Position numbers and translations under genes: made by a program. Below, one piece after another: positions 24,683 to 33,360 of a DNA stretch of 38,133 nucleotides. The notes under the pieces were generated by a model. It ran no database searches. It saw only the letters and a program-made list of their open reading frames with translations, and had not been told where the DNA came from. The stretch's first letter is position 1; every line of letters begins with the position of its first letter. The stretch lies in contig SKFS01000146.1 in NCBI GenBank assembly GCA_007117885.1, forward strand, positions 1 to 38,133. Direction: 5' to 3'. Origin of the DNA: Candidatus Izemoplasma sp. (GTDB taxonomy: Bacteria > Bacillota_I > Bacilli_A > Izemoplasmatales > Izemoplasmataceae).

Positions 24683-24713
24683 TGTGAATCATTCCTCAGT
24701 GGAATGATTCACA
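24683..24713 (-). promoter_or_regulatory. Intercistronic hairpin between the binding-protein and permease genes
   Basis: TGTGAATCATTCC and GGAATGATTCACA form a perfect 13-bp stem with a 5-base loop. No T run follows on the minus strand, so it probably stabilises the upstream mRNA or partly limits read-through, giving more binding protein than permease. Confidence 0.65.
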
Positions 24714-24722
24714 TCCTAATAA

Positions 24723-26045
24723 TTAGTCTCTATGTCCTAACCAAATACGTTCAATGGCAATCATTTCAGTCACAATTGCGGCATCGGTATTAAATCGATT
24801 ATCAGTGTTACGCAAAATGGATAAAATGCGATCTGGTGCTTGACGTTGATAATAGAAAACATTGAAGCGTGCTTCACGACCAAACGGTTGTGGAATACCG
24901 TGTTCAAACATGGCAATTTGTGCGACAGCGAGTTGTGTGCGAATATCATCTGCTTGCATCGCATCAAACTCTTGTAAGGCATTTTTATAGGCTGGCAGCG
25001 TGCTATTTCTTACAAACGATTGTTCTTGAACATCTTTATGGGTAAGGAAAAGCAAGATATCTTCAAGGTAATCTAGCTTATCGCTCGAACGATTCATCAC
25101 AAACATTTTTGTGTCGGTAAAGGTGCCAGATTGCATCACAGTTCCCGCTTGAACGTCACCATAAACATCGTCTTCGGTTAAAGTAAACTGAGGTAAAACT
25201 GCAATGCCAAGATTGTTCCCCAGCGATGCACGCGCTTCATTAAAGTGCCATGCTCCACCGATGACTGTAAGACTTGTTTCAGTGCTTAAATCAGCACTCC
25301 ATCCCGAATCCGAGGCTTGTCGTGCACCGTTAGGACTGGTAAAGAAACGTTGTCCCCATTTCAATACAGATACCATATAATCGGTCACAAACTCAGTATT
25401 TTCTAGCACACCATCTTCATAAAGTCTAACAATTCTCTCACCGGTTTCTACAACAGAGGACAACACTAAGAATGAGTTATTAAAACCATCGGTTCCGGTA
25501 ATCGATAAGGAGCGTTTGCCTTGTTCTTGTGCAACACTCCAAATACCTTCCCAAGTTTGAACATCTTCTTCAGTCAAATATTTCTTATTATAGTAAAGAA
25601 TCAATGATTGGGCTTCGTATGGAATACCAAACACATACTCAGTACCACCGACATTCGCGGTAATAACATTTAAAAACGTCTCAGGATTTTGCGACTCAAT
25701 TTGAGACAGTAACGCTTGACTTTGCACAGGACGAATCGCCCCTGCGCCCGCAATCAATCGACCTAAGTTATCGTGAGCGACCGTTAAAATATCCGGTCCG
25801 GCATCCATATCATCTAAAAAGGTAGCGGCTGCTGAACCTGTATCCGCGGCACGAACTTCTACAACAAATGGAAAAGGTTCATCGTTATTGGCATTATAGT
25901 ACTCAATATACTCTTCCATTTTTTCTTGATAAAACTCCTGAACCTCAGCACCAACCCAAATAACGAGCGGATTGGAACGTGAGCAACCTAAAGCAATAAA
26001 AAGTGTCACTGCTAACATCACTAATAGCATTAATTTTCGCTTCAT
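24723..26045 (-). CDS. Maltooligosaccharide-binding lipoprotein (MalE-like, extracellular solute-binding family 1)
   Basis: A 440-residue lipoprotein with lipobox ALGC (C21) and the family 1 binding-protein fold: an early LVIWVGAEVQEFYQEKMEEYIEYYN, then PDILTVAHDNLGRLIAGAGAI, YGIPYEAQSLILYYNKKYL-like and GAWHFNEARASLG segments that match MalE landmarks. It captures maltodextrin outside the cell for the two permeases. The ATG at 26045 has AGGAG 7 bases upstream; the track's TTG two codons earlier is not needed. It is the first gene of the leftward arm and divergent from pullulanase. Confidence 0.92.
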   Translation of the reverse strand: MKRKLMLLVMLAVTLFIALGCSRSNPLVIWVGAEVQEFYQEKMEEYIEYYNANNDEPFPFVVEVRAADTGSAAATFLDDMDAGPDILTVAHDNLGRLIAGAGAIRPVQSQALLSQIESQNPETFLNVITANVGGTEYVFGIPYEAQSLILYYNKKYLTEEDVQTWEGIWSVAQEQGKRSLSITGTDGFNNSFLVLSSVVETGERIVRLYEDGVLENTEFVTDYMVSVLKWGQRFFTSPNGARQASDSGWSADLSTETSLTVIGGAWHFNEARASLGNNLGIAVLPQFTLTEDDVYGDVQAGTVMQSGTFTDTKMFVMNRSSDKLDYLEDILLFLTHKDVQEQSFVRNSTLPAYKNALQEFDAMQADDIRTQLAVAQIAMFEHGIPQPFGREARFNVFYYQRQAPDRILSILRNTDNRFNTDAAIVTEMIAIERIWLGHRD

Positions 26046-26078
26046 AATCAATCTCCTATTCTATTTTTTTTACTCTTT

Positions 26079-26092
26079 GTAAGCGTTTTGTT
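26079..26092. promoter_or_regulatory. cre/MalR-like operator, leftward arm
   Basis: TGTAAGCGTTTTGT matches 12 of 14 cre consensus positions. It lies just downstream of the predicted transcription start of the malE-like operon, a typical repression position. Confidence 0.55.
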
Positions 26093-26100
26093 GTGGCTTT

Positions 26101-26130
26101 ATCATACCATGAAAGAACCTTGATTAGCAA
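26101..26130 (-). promoter_or_regulatory. Promoter of the malE-like operon
   Basis: Minus strand TTGCTA (complement of 26125-26130), 18 bases, TATGAT (complement of 26101-26106). Transcription would start near 26095, giving a leader of about 50 bases. Confidence 0.55.
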
Positions 26131-26156
26131 GACGTATGACCGCTTAATGACTCATT

Positions 26157-26168
26157 TTACATATGTAA
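26157..26168. promoter_or_regulatory. Perfect 12-bp palindrome between the divergent glucan promoters
   Basis: TTACATATGTAA lies midway between the two promoter regions. It may be an operator; a chance palindrome in AT-rich DNA cannot be excluded. Confidence 0.3.
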
Positions 26169-26239
26169 CCCTTACCATTATTTTTTCACTTCATTATCCT
26201 TGTTTTTAATAGAAAATTAGGCCATACTAATAATAGATA

Positions 26240-26253
26240 CGTGAACGCTTTCA
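26240..26253. promoter_or_regulatory. cre/MalR-like operator, pullulanase arm
   Basis: Minus-strand TGAAAGCGTTCACG matches the cre consensus at 13 of 14 positions, the best of the four sites. It lies about 20 bases before the pullulanase start. A weak TTGTTT (26200-26205) and CATACT (26223-26228) upstream may form the promoter. Confidence 0.6.
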
Positions 26254-26272
26254 ATTAAGATAGGAGAAAAAA

Positions 26273-29089
26273 ATGAAAAAACTATTGCTTATATTTATGA
26301 TGATTGTTTTGTTTATGCCTTTTGTTAAAACTGTCCAGGCTGAAACTGAAACCACACATATTTATGTTCATTACTACCGCTACGCGGGAGATTATGATGG
26401 TTGGAACGTCTGGATGTGGCAAAATCAACCTGAAGCTAAAGCCGGCAAAGAATATACTTTTGTTGACGATGACACAGGAGCTGAACATAATTTTGGTGGT
26501 AAAGTCGCCAAGATTCCTCTGAGTGGCGATTTGGAAGACGCTGAACGCGTCGGTATTCTGATTTTCCGCGAAAACTGGATTAAAGACGTCGGTGTTGACC
26601 GTTTTGTCGATATTCCAAAAACGAGTCCAAATGGTGTGTTTCACATCTATCTGGTTGAAGGAGATCAACGCATTGGTACCTTTTTAGATGATCCTGAGGG
26701 ACCCGATACCGATCCAAAGTTTACCTTTGCCTATTTTACAACAATGAATCAAGTGCGTTTTCGTTCAACAGAAGTCATGCTTCCAGAAAACATTCGCATC
26801 ACGGCAAATGGCGATGACGTCGCCATCGAAAATGTTAGTATTGATCAGCGAATCGGCACTGTCACGATTGCTGAAACCCTTGATTTTGGTAAACAGTATC
26901 AAATTGAAGGGTTCTTTACAAGTGATGATTCAACGAACACTTACACACTAACCTACGATGGAATTTATGATTCGCCGGAGTTTGAAGACGCTTTTGGCTA
27001 TCAAGGTGAACTCGGGGTAATTCTAAAAGAAAACTCAACCCTCTTTAAACTTTGGGCACCCGTGTCGAGTGCTGTTGAGCTTATTCTTTACGATACAGGG
27101 ACACCCCGTAACCTTGGGGGAACCGATACACCGATTGCCGTTCACACGATGATTCCTGGAGAAAAAGGAACGTTCTCAATTGAACTACCGGGTAATTTAC
27201 ATGGTACCTATTACACCTTTTCAGTGACGAACGGCACGGCAACCCATGAAGTTATGGATCCTTATGCCTACGCTGCAGGGATCAATGGCGTGCGTGGTAT
27301 GGTTGTCGATTTTTCGTTGTTAAACCCTGAAAACTGGCAGTACAACTCACGGCCAAACAATATACAAAACCCCACTGATGCAATTATCTATGAACTACAG
27401 ATTCGAGATTTAACAAGCCACGAGAGTTGGACAGGATCTGAAGAAAATCGGGCACGCTATTTAGGTTTGATTGAGTCAGGTACAAGTTATAATGGCGTGA
27501 CGACTGGGTTTGATCATATCGTTGAGCTCGGTGTCACCCACGTGCAACTTTTGCCTTTCTTCGACTTTGGTCACGTTGATGAGTCACGAGTTGATGAAGA
27601 AGGTTATAATCCCTTTAACTGGGGCTATATGCCGATGAACTTCAATGTTTTAGAAGGTTCATTCTCTGCCAATCCGTTCGATGGTCGTGTGCGCATTCAA
27701 GAAATGAAGCAAGTGATTATGGGCTTTCATGATGCCAATATCCGCATTGTGATGGATGTGGTTTATAATCACACCGGGTTAACTGAAGATTCAAACTTTA
27801 ATCTCATTGTTCCAGGCTATTACTTCCGACTCAATCCCGATGGCAGTTTCTCAAACGGTTCTGGAACTGGCAATGAGACAGCTTCTGAGCGTGTGATGAT
27901 GCGCAAGTTTATGATTGATTCACTCCGTTTTTGGACAGAGGAATTTAATATATCTGGGTTCCGCTTTGATTTAATGGCACTTCATGATATTGAAACAATG
28001 AATCTCATTGTTGAAGAGTTGCATGCAATTGATCCTTCGATTCTTATCTATGGTGAACCTTGGAGAGGCGGCAATACACCCCTGCCCGCTTCACAGCAAG
28101 CTGATAAGCAAAACCTTATGCAAATGCCTTATGTCGGTGCATTTAACGATGATTTACGCGACGCCGTTAAAGGTTCTGTGTTCGCCCGAGACCAAGGGGC
28201 TTTCGTGCAAGGTATCTTCTCAGATCAAATTGTTAATCGCGTTAAGTACGGTATTACGGGTGGTACCGACTTTGATGGCTTACGCGCTAACTTTTTAAGT
28301 CCACAAAGAGTTTGGCATGGGGAACCTTATAAAACGATTAACTATGTTACCGCTCACGACAACAATACACTTCACGATAAACTTCATCAAACGTTAGCGC
28401 CTCTTGATCTTCTCGACTTATTAATACCGATGCAAAAACAATCGAATGCGATTGTGCTTACGAGTCAAGGCATTGCCTTCTTGCATGCTGGCGATGAGTT
28501 TTTGCGCTCAAAACCGGATGATGGTTTATCTCAAAGACAATATACAGGTGGCGGATTCGTCCATAACAGCTATGAATCCACTGATTATGTCAACCAGTTG
28601 CGCTGGGATTTAAAAGCGACTGAAGAAGGTATGGACGTCTTTGAATACTACAAAGGATTAATTCAACTTAGAAATGCGCACCCTTCATTTAGAATGGTCT
28701 CAGCCGATGCCATTCAAAACAATCTCTCATTTATTCATGAAGATCTTCAAGGGGTCATTGCCTATACAATTGCGAACACTGCTTCAAATGATTCGTGGGA
28801 AACGATTCTTGTTGCCCACAATGCCAATCAAAATCGTGTCCGCCTTCGTCTTCCTGACCAAGGAGGGTGGATATTAGTTGTTAACGGCGAAACCGCAGGT
28901 GTTGAAGAGATTTCCCGACATTTAGGGGGTTCAAGATTAACGATTGAAGCCAACTCTACGGTTGTCTTATATCAAACTTCAGCAATTGAAGACTATAATC
29001 CATGGCCGATGATTTTACTCAGTGTTTCTGGAGGACTCATCATTGCGGGTGTCGGCGGATTCTTTATCTTCAAGAAACTAAAGCGTTAA
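26273..29089 (+). CDS. Type I pullulanase, secreted and C-terminally membrane-anchored
   Basis: A 938-residue debranching enzyme. It has a signal peptide cleaved after VQA (about 23), an N-terminal CBM41-like starch-binding domain (THIYVHYYRYAGDYDGWNVWMW..., about 28-125), an intermediate domain, a CBM48 domain (FKLWAPVSSAVELILYD, about 250-340) and a GH13 catalytic domain. Catalytic regions are MDVVYNHT, GFRFDLMALHD (Asp), IYGEPW (Glu) and TAHDNNTLHDKL (Asp). The type I signature YNWGYDP reads FNWGYMP. The C-terminus is a hydrophobic helix plus KKLKR with no LPXTG, so it is a membrane anchor and not a sortase substrate. It cuts alpha-1,6 branches outside the cell. AGGAG precedes the ATG. Confidence 0.94.
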   Translation: MKKLLLIFMMIVLFMPFVKTVQAETETTHIYVHYYRYAGDYDGWNVWMWQNQPEAKAGKEYTFVDDDTGAEHNFGGKVAKIPLSGDLEDAERVGILIFRENWIKDVGVDRFVDIPKTSPNGVFHIYLVEGDQRIGTFLDDPEGPDTDPKFTFAYFTTMNQVRFRSTEVMLPENIRITANGDDVAIENVSIDQRIGTVTIAETLDFGKQYQIEGFFTSDDSTNTYTLTYDGIYDSPEFEDAFGYQGELGVILKENSTLFKLWAPVSSAVELILYDTGTPRNLGGTDTPIAVHTMIPGEKGTFSIELPGNLHGTYYTFSVTNGTATHEVMDPYAYAAGINGVRGMVVDFSLLNPENWQYNSRPNNIQNPTDAIIYELQIRDLTSHESWTGSEENRARYLGLIESGTSYNGVTTGFDHIVELGVTHVQLLPFFDFGHVDESRVDEEGYNPFNWGYMPMNFNVLEGSFSANPFDGRVRIQEMKQVIMGFHDANIRIVMDVVYNHTGLTEDSNFNLIVPGYYFRLNPDGSFSNGSGTGNETASERVMMRKFMIDSLRFWTEEFNISGFRFDLMALHDIETMNLIVEELHAIDPSILIYGEPWRGGNTPLPASQQADKQNLMQMPYVGAFNDDLRDAVKGSVFARDQGAFVQGIFSDQIVNRVKYGITGGTDFDGLRANFLSPQRVWHGEPYKTINYVTAHDNNTLHDKLHQTLAPLDLLDLLIPMQKQSNAIVLTSQGIAFLHAGDEFLRSKPDDGLSQRQYTGGGFVHNSYESTDYVNQLRWDLKATEEGMDVFEYYKGLIQLRNAHPSFRMVSADAIQNNLSFIHEDLQGVIAYTIANTASNDSWETILVAHNANQNRVRLRLPDQGGWILVVNGETAGVEEISRHLGGSRLTIEANSTVVLYQTSAIEDYNPWPMILLSVSGGLIIAGVGGFFIFKKLKR

Positions 29090-29102
29090 ACAAGTCCAAT
29101 TT

Positions 29103-29136
29103 AAAACCCATTCAGACGGCTGAATGGGTTTTTTTT
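29103..29136. terminator. Terminator between pullulanase and fabV
   Basis: AAAACCCATTCAG and CTGAATGGGTTTT form a 13-bp stem with an ACGG loop and a T run. Confidence 0.9.
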
Positions 29137-30328
29137 AGTCTAGTGAGTACTTACTCAATTGTTCAAAATCGACGTCTTTGTCGTAGTCAATCGTGTCAAA
29201 CGCAAAGCCATGAATCTGATAAAACTCTTTAAAGAAAGTATCCGTTCCGTTTAATTTGAAAAGTGCCTCATCCGATAAACTAAACATCATTGCCACGGTT
29301 TCTTTTTGAACATCTTCTTGCATTTCATAATGATCGACTCGAATTCTGCCTTCATCGTCGGTCACTCTATTGAGTCCGTAAACCATATCTTTATAAAGGC
29401 GGTACTTATGTTTAACAATTGATTCATGAAGTTGAGATCGCATCATCACATCATAGAGACATGATACATAAATCGGCATCTGGGGGATAAATACACTCGC
29501 TTTCGTCACGACTGCTTTACTAGAAGAAATCAAGGCTTCTCCTTGATACTTTTCTGCGAGGAGTCGATGTAAATCCTTGGCAGTTTTTTCTAAATCTTCT
29601 TTGGCTTTACCTAAAGTTCCTTTGCGATATATTTTTTCCGTTGTCGGACCGCCAATATAGGTATACGATATCGTTTTAGCCCCTTGAGCAATGATGTTTG
29701 CATGATGCAGTGCTTCAATCCATGACTTCCAGCCACTTCCTCCCATCACAAAGATCGTTTCAGAGATTTCTTCTGGCGTGGCATCGTCAACGATTAAAGG
29801 CTCAACACGGCGTTTTGCCACATCGATGGTTTTACCTTCGGACGCGCCGCCAATTGTTTTAATATGAGAACGAATGGTTTCGCCCGTTTTTTCATCTTTA
29901 CGTGCGCCCGCAGCTAAAGAGTAAATAACTAAATCAATAACGATGTTATTTGTTTTTAAATAGTCAATAACCTCATTCTGCATGCCCGTTGAAAACGCAT
30001 CACCAATGAAATCTTTATGAAGATTTTTTGTTTCTTTAGCATACGCTTGGAAAAAAACATTGTTCCACCAGCCCGCTGTCCCAGAGCGCTTGCCTTTCGG
30101 CGGTGACTCAAAAGATATGTTAATCGTGTTCGCATTTCCTTTAAACGCTAAAGCGATGCGTGAAGCTAAACCATAGCCGGATGAACCGCCGATAATCAAA
30201 ACATTTTTCGGACCTTTAAAATCCGCAAATGTCATCACTTCATCAATCTGACGTTTGACAAATTCTTGACAACCTATTGGATGGGCATTAATGAATATAT
30301 TCGATCGAATCGATGGGGTTATTTTCAT
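29135..30328 (-). CDS. fabV: Trans-2-enoyl-CoA/ACP reductase (FabV/TER family)
   Basis: A 397-residue member of the FabV/TER family, full length. Landmarks are GCQEFVKRQI near the N-terminus, the NADH motif VLIIGGSSGYGLASRI, PPKGKRSGTAGWWNN, VIYSLAAGARKD and the active-site Y-x8-K in YTYIGGPTTEKIYRKGTLGKAK. It reduces trans-2-enoyl thioesters with NADH: enoyl-ACP in fatty-acid synthesis or crotonyl-CoA to butyryl-CoA in fermentation. The two roles cannot be separated here. AAGGAG precedes the ATG, and a minus-strand TATAAT (complement of 30359-30364) may be the -10. It stands alone. Confidence 0.94.
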   Translation of the reverse strand: MKITPSIRSNIFINAHPIGCQEFVKRQIDEVMTFADFKGPKNVLIIGGSSGYGLASRIALAFKGNANTINISFESPPKGKRSGTAGWWNNVFFQAYAKETKNLHKDFIGDAFSTGMQNEVIDYLKTNNIVIDLVIYSLAAGARKDEKTGETIRSHIKTIGGASEGKTIDVAKRRVEPLIVDDATPEEISETIFVMGGSGWKSWIEALHHANIIAQGAKTISYTYIGGPTTEKIYRKGTLGKAKEDLEKTAKDLHRLLAEKYQGEALISSSKAVVTKASVFIPQMPIYVSCLYDVMMRSQLHESIVKHKYRLYKDMVYGLNRVTDDEGRIRVDHYEMQEDVQKETVAMMFSLSDEALFKLNGTDTFFKEFYQIHGFAFDTIDYDKDVDFEQLSKYSLD

Positions 30329-30403
30329 AGTCGGACTCCTTACTATTTTGTTATAATTATTATAGCATACCCGTTAAACGCGAGCCTTTTTAGCGCTTTA
30401 AGA

Positions 30404-30428
30404 ATAAAAACGACTTGAAAAAGTCGTT
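30404..30428 (-). terminator. Terminator of tRNA-Ser
   Basis: Minus strand: AACGACTT and AAGTCGTT form an 8-bp stem with a 4-base loop and a T-rich end, 7 bases after the tRNA CCA. Confidence 0.8.
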
Positions 30429-30435
30429 ATCATGA

Positions 30436-30526
30436 TGGCGGAGGAAAAGGGATTCGAACCCTCGCATCGCTCTCACGACCTACTAGCTTTCCAAGCCAGC
30501 CCCTTCAGCCTCTTGGGTATTCCTCC
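30436..30526 (-). tRNA. tRNA-Ser (anticodon GGA)
   Basis: Minus-strand class II tRNA: acceptor GGAGGAA/TTCCTCC, anticodon stem CTGGC/GCTAG with loop TTGGAAA (GGA, reads TCC/TCT), a long variable arm, T arm with GGTTCGAATCC, discriminator G and an encoded CCA. Confidence 0.95.
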
Positions 30527-30538
30527 AAAACTATACTT

Positions 30539-30567
30539 ATCATAGCGATTTATCGACGATTTGTCAA
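30539..30567 (-). promoter_or_regulatory. Promoter of tRNA-Ser
   Basis: Minus strand TTGACA (complement of 30562-30567), 17 bases, TATGAT (complement of 30539-30544), with start about 6 bases before the mature tRNA. Confidence 0.8.
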
Positions 30568-30580
30568 TCACAATAGGTTA

Positions 30581-30609
30581 TTGCATGTTAACTTTAAAAA
30601 GACTATAAT
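30581..30609 (+). promoter_or_regulatory. Promoter of guanine deaminase
   Basis: TTGCAT, 17 bases, TATAAT. The start would be near 30616, leaving a leader of only about 25 bases, too short for a purine riboswitch. It is divergent from the tRNA-Ser promoter with 13 bases between the -35 elements. Confidence 0.75.
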
Positions 30610-30639
30610 GGAAGTACGATAACCATGAAAGGATTAGCT

Positions 30640-31125
30640 ATGAAGACAAACGAATCGTTAAAAGAAATTATGCAAAAAGCGATTGAACAAGCAAGGAAGA
30701 CGATGAATGATAATGTTGGAGGGCCCTTTGGTGCAGCCGTTATTGATGCTGAAGGAAAGCTTATCTCACTGGCTTCTAACTCCGTACTTGATGATCATGA
30801 CCCTACAGCTCACGCGGAGATGAATGCGATCCGTAAAGCCGGTGAGGTTTTAGGCACCCATGATTTGAGTGGTTGCACAGTCATTACCACAGCCTTTCCC
30901 TGTGCGATGTGTCTCGGTGCAATTATTTGGGCTAATGTAAAGACCGTGATCTATGGTGCTAGACCTGAAGATGCAGCAGCAATTGGCTTTCGCGATGCCT
31001 TTATTTATGAGTTTATTAACGATAATTTCAACGATCCTAACGTGCTTAAGTTTGATGAACAAGAACGAGAAGCTTGCCTTACTTTGTTTACAGAATATCA
31101 AAAGAAAAACAAAGAAATCTATTAA
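30640..31125 (+). CDS. guaD: Guanine deaminase
   Basis: A 161-residue cytidine-deaminase-fold enzyme close to Bacillus GuaD in size and sequence. Zinc and catalytic residues are H58-A-E60 (TAHAEMNAI) and PCAMC (C88, C91). The C-terminal domain-swapped tail ending LTLFTEYQKKNKEIY, with DAFIYEF, is GuaD-like and argues against the tRNA adenosine deaminase TadA. It converts guanine to xanthine and ammonia. I start at 30640 (AAAGGA 6 bases upstream) because the first ATG at 30625 is only about 10 bases from the predicted transcript start. It is convergent with the purine operon, sharing a terminator, and would supply xanthine to that pathway. Confidence 0.9.
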   Translation: MKTNESLKEIMQKAIEQARKTMNDNVGGPFGAAVIDAEGKLISLASNSVLDDHDPTAHAEMNAIRKAGEVLGTHDLSGCTVITTAFPCAMCLGAIIWANVKTVIYGARPEDAAAIGFRDAFIYEFINDNFNDPNVLKFDEQEREACLTLFTEYQKKNKEIY

Positions 31126-31127
31126 AG

Positions 31128-31161
31128 AAATCACGATGTCCCTTGACATCGTGATTTTTTT
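31128..31161. terminator. Bidirectional terminator between guaD and the purine operon
   Basis: AAATCACGATGTC and GACATCGTGATTT form a perfect 13-bp stem with a CCTT loop and T runs, between converging genes. Confidence 0.9.
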
Positions 31162-31163
31162 AC

Positions 31164-32147
31164 TTACTTATCACCCATCGTCATCGCCATCACAGCTTTG
31201 GCTGTGTGCAAACGATTCTCTGCTTCTTGATAGACAATTGAGTGTTTGCCATCGATTACTGAGTTTTCAACTTCATTTTCACGGTCGGCAGGTAAAGCAT
31301 GCATATACTTCACATTCGGACTTGCTAAAGCCATTAGTTCTTCTGTACATTTCCATGTTCGATTCGATTCAAGCAAGTCATCCACGACAAGTTCAGATTG
31401 GTTTCGAACCCATGAACCCCAGTTTTTTGGAATAACAATATCGGCATCGGTGAACGCTTCTTTAATATCGTGCGTTATCTTAAAGCTACCTCCGTAGGTT
31501 TCAGCATTCTTCTTCGCTTTCTCAATGACCCAATCTGGAAGTTCATAGCCTTCCGGATAAGCCAATGTCACATCCATTTGATAGCGTGGGAACAAGAGCA
31601 CTTGAGTCACAGGCACACTGATGGGCTTTTTATGACTTGTAGCGTAAGCCCAAATTACGGAGACTTTTAAGCGTTTTGTGGTTTCTGTAACCTCTTGAAT
31701 CGTCATTAAATCAGCTAGCCCTTGCATAGGATGATACAGATCACACTGAAGATTCATCACCGGAACGGTTGAATGTTCTGCCATTTCTCTTAAATAGCGA
31801 TTGCCAGTACTCCAAAAACATATACGACAAGCAATTCCGTGACCATAACTCGATAAAATAACGGCTGTATCCTTCGCGGTTTCACCGTGGGATATTTGCA
31901 TCGTTGATGTGTCTAAAAACGTAGCATGGCCGCCGAGTTGAGCTAAACCAGATTCCATAGAGTTTCGTGTTCGTGTTGATTGCTCAAAAAACATTAAGAA
32001 TGCCGTTTTCATGTTCAAGTACGGTGTCGGCTCATTGTTTTTAAACTTTCTTTTAAACTCTTTACTTACTTCAAGCAAAACATCGATTTCTTCATTGGTC
32101 CATTCTTCGAGGGTGATAAAATGTCTTCCTTTAAACTTTGGTGTCAT
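31164..32147 (-). CDS. ygeW: YgeW-like carbamoyltransferase of purine catabolism
   Basis: A 327-residue aspartate/ornithine-carbamoyltransferase-fold protein. Carbamoyl-phosphate motifs are intact: STRTR (57-61) and [11 protein letters not shown] (H139). The ornithine-specific features are lost: the usual HCLP reads HALP and the SMG loop is replaced by PKNWGSWV. That pattern fits YgeW, a non-ornithine transcarbamoylase found with YgeX, YgeY and xanthine dehydrogenases. It is shorter than E. coli YgeW as I recall it. Probable role: phosphorolysis or transfer of a carbamoyl group from a ureido intermediate, yielding carbamoyl phosphate (inference). It overlaps ygeY by 17 bases with AAAGGAG upstream, and is the last gene of the operon. 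Confidence 0.85.
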   Translation of the reverse strand: MTPKFKGRHFITLEEWTNEEIDVLLEVSKEFKRKFKNNEPTPYLNMKTAFLMFFEQSTRTRNSMESGLAQLGGHATFLDTSTMQISHGETAKDTAVILSSYGHGIACRICFWSTGNRYLREMAEHSTVPVMNLQCDLYHPMQGLADLMTIQEVTETTKRLKVSVIWAYATSHKKPISVPVTQVLLFPRYQMDVTLAYPEGYELPDWVIEKAKKNAETYGGSFKITHDIKEAFTDADIVIPKNWGSWVRNQSELVVDDLLESNRTWKCTEELMALASPNVKYMHALPADRENEVENSVIDGKHSIVYQEAENRLHTAKAVMAMTMGDK

Positions 32148-33360
32148 GGTTTTCTCCTTTATTTAGTCTTTTTAAGTACATTGTAGGAATTAAGGCATAG
32201 AGTGCTGCAGCTTCAATCAGTTCTGACTTCCATGTTTTTTCATCGGGAGCATGCGCTTGATCTTCATGACCAGGACCAAAGCCGATACAAGGGATATTAT
32301 GGCGACCCATGATCGAGACAGCATTTGTTGAAAAGGTCCACTTATCAACAACTGGTTCTTTATTAAACAAGGTTTTATAAGCATCAACAGTACTCTCACA
32401 TACAAGATGGTCTTGGTCTAAAACCCAAGTTGGGAAAAATGCATCCGTAGGATAGACATACCCTGTGTATGAAGGTCTTTCATAGGTATACATTTCCACC
32501 TTTGCACCGACCTTTTTCACCGAATCTAATTCCCGAATCTCTGCGAGGGCAGATTGATAGGTTTCACCATGGGTTAACCGTCGGTCAATCGATATCGTAC
32601 ACCCATCGGCAACCGCACAACGCGATGGTGAACTAAAGAAAACTTCACTAATGGTGATTGTTCCTTTTCCTAAAAACGGGTCATCGAGTAAGCGGTCGTT
32701 AAGCTTTTCAATATCTTGAATGATTGGGGCCATTTTATAGATGGCGTTATCGCCACGCTCAGGGGCACTTCCATGGCAACTGAGACCTTGGGTCGAGACT
32801 TTGATTTCCATGCGCCCGCGATGTCCGCGGTAAATCCGACAAGAGGTCGGTTCGGTAATAACCACAAACTCTGGTTTAATGTTTTCCTTTTCGATTAAGT
32901 ATTGCCAGCAAAGTCCATCGCAATCTTCTTCTTGGACAGTGCCGGTGATGAGCAGCGTATAGTCCCCCTCAAGTTGCAGGTCTTTAATAATTTTACCGGC
33001 ATAGACCATCGAAGCCATACCGCCTTCTTGATCACTCGCACCGCGCCCTCCTATGGTTGTTTCGTCTTCATACCCTTCGTAAGGATCAAAGGTCCATAGT
33101 GAACGATCACCGATGCCGACCGTATCAATATGTGCATCCATTGCGATAAGGTGCTTGCCATGGCCAATACGACCGATGATGTTTCCCATCGCATCGATGC
33201 GCACCTCATCAAAGCCTACCTTTTCCATTTCTTCTTTAATTCTTAATACCACCGCTTCTTCTTGACAGGATTCACTCGGAATACGAATCATATCACGAAG
33301 AAATTTACTGATTTCTTTCTCGTATTTTTTCGCTTGTTCAACAATCATTTGATAATTCAT
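32131..33360 (-). CDS. ygeY: YgeY-like M20-family metallohydrolase
   Basis: A 409-residue M20/ArgE-DapE-type dinuclear zinc hydrolase. Metal-ligand motifs are DAHIDTVG (H77, D79), [18 protein letters not shown] and TEPTS, and the C-terminal [14 protein letters not shown] supplies the last ligand. Length and sequence fit YgeY, sometimes labelled a selenium-metabolism hydrolase because it co-occurs with selenium-dependent molybdenum hydroxylases. Likely substrate is an amide or ureido product of purine ring opening such as a diaminopropionate derivative (inference). It overlaps the upstream PLP gene by 4 bases and ygeW by 17, so all are translationally coupled. Confidence 0.88.
   Translation of the reverse strand: MNYQMIVEQAKKYEKEISKFLRDMIRIPSESCQEEAVVLRIKEEMEKVGFDEVRIDAMGNIIGRIGHGKHLIAMDAHIDTVGIGDRSLWTFDPYEGYEDETTIGGRGASDQEGGMASMVYAGKIIKDLQLEGDYTLLITGTVQEEDCDGLCWQYLIEKENIKPEFVVITEPTSCRIYRGHRGRMEIKVSTQGLSCHGSAPERGDNAIYKMAPIIQDIEKLNDRLLDDPFLGKGTITISEVFFSSPSRCAVADGCTISIDRRLTHGETYQSALAEIRELDSVKKVGAKVEMYTYERPSYTGYVYPTDAFFPTWVLDQDHLVCESTVDAYKTLFNKEPVVDKWTFSTNAVSIMGRHNIPCIGFGPGHEDQAHAPDEKTWKSELIEAAALYALIPTMYLKRLNKGENHDTKV

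Noticed and set aside
30587-30640. Purine riboswitch upstream of guaD
   Set aside because: The predicted transcript start leaves only about 25 bases before the start codon, and no aptamer-like three-way junction can be drawn.
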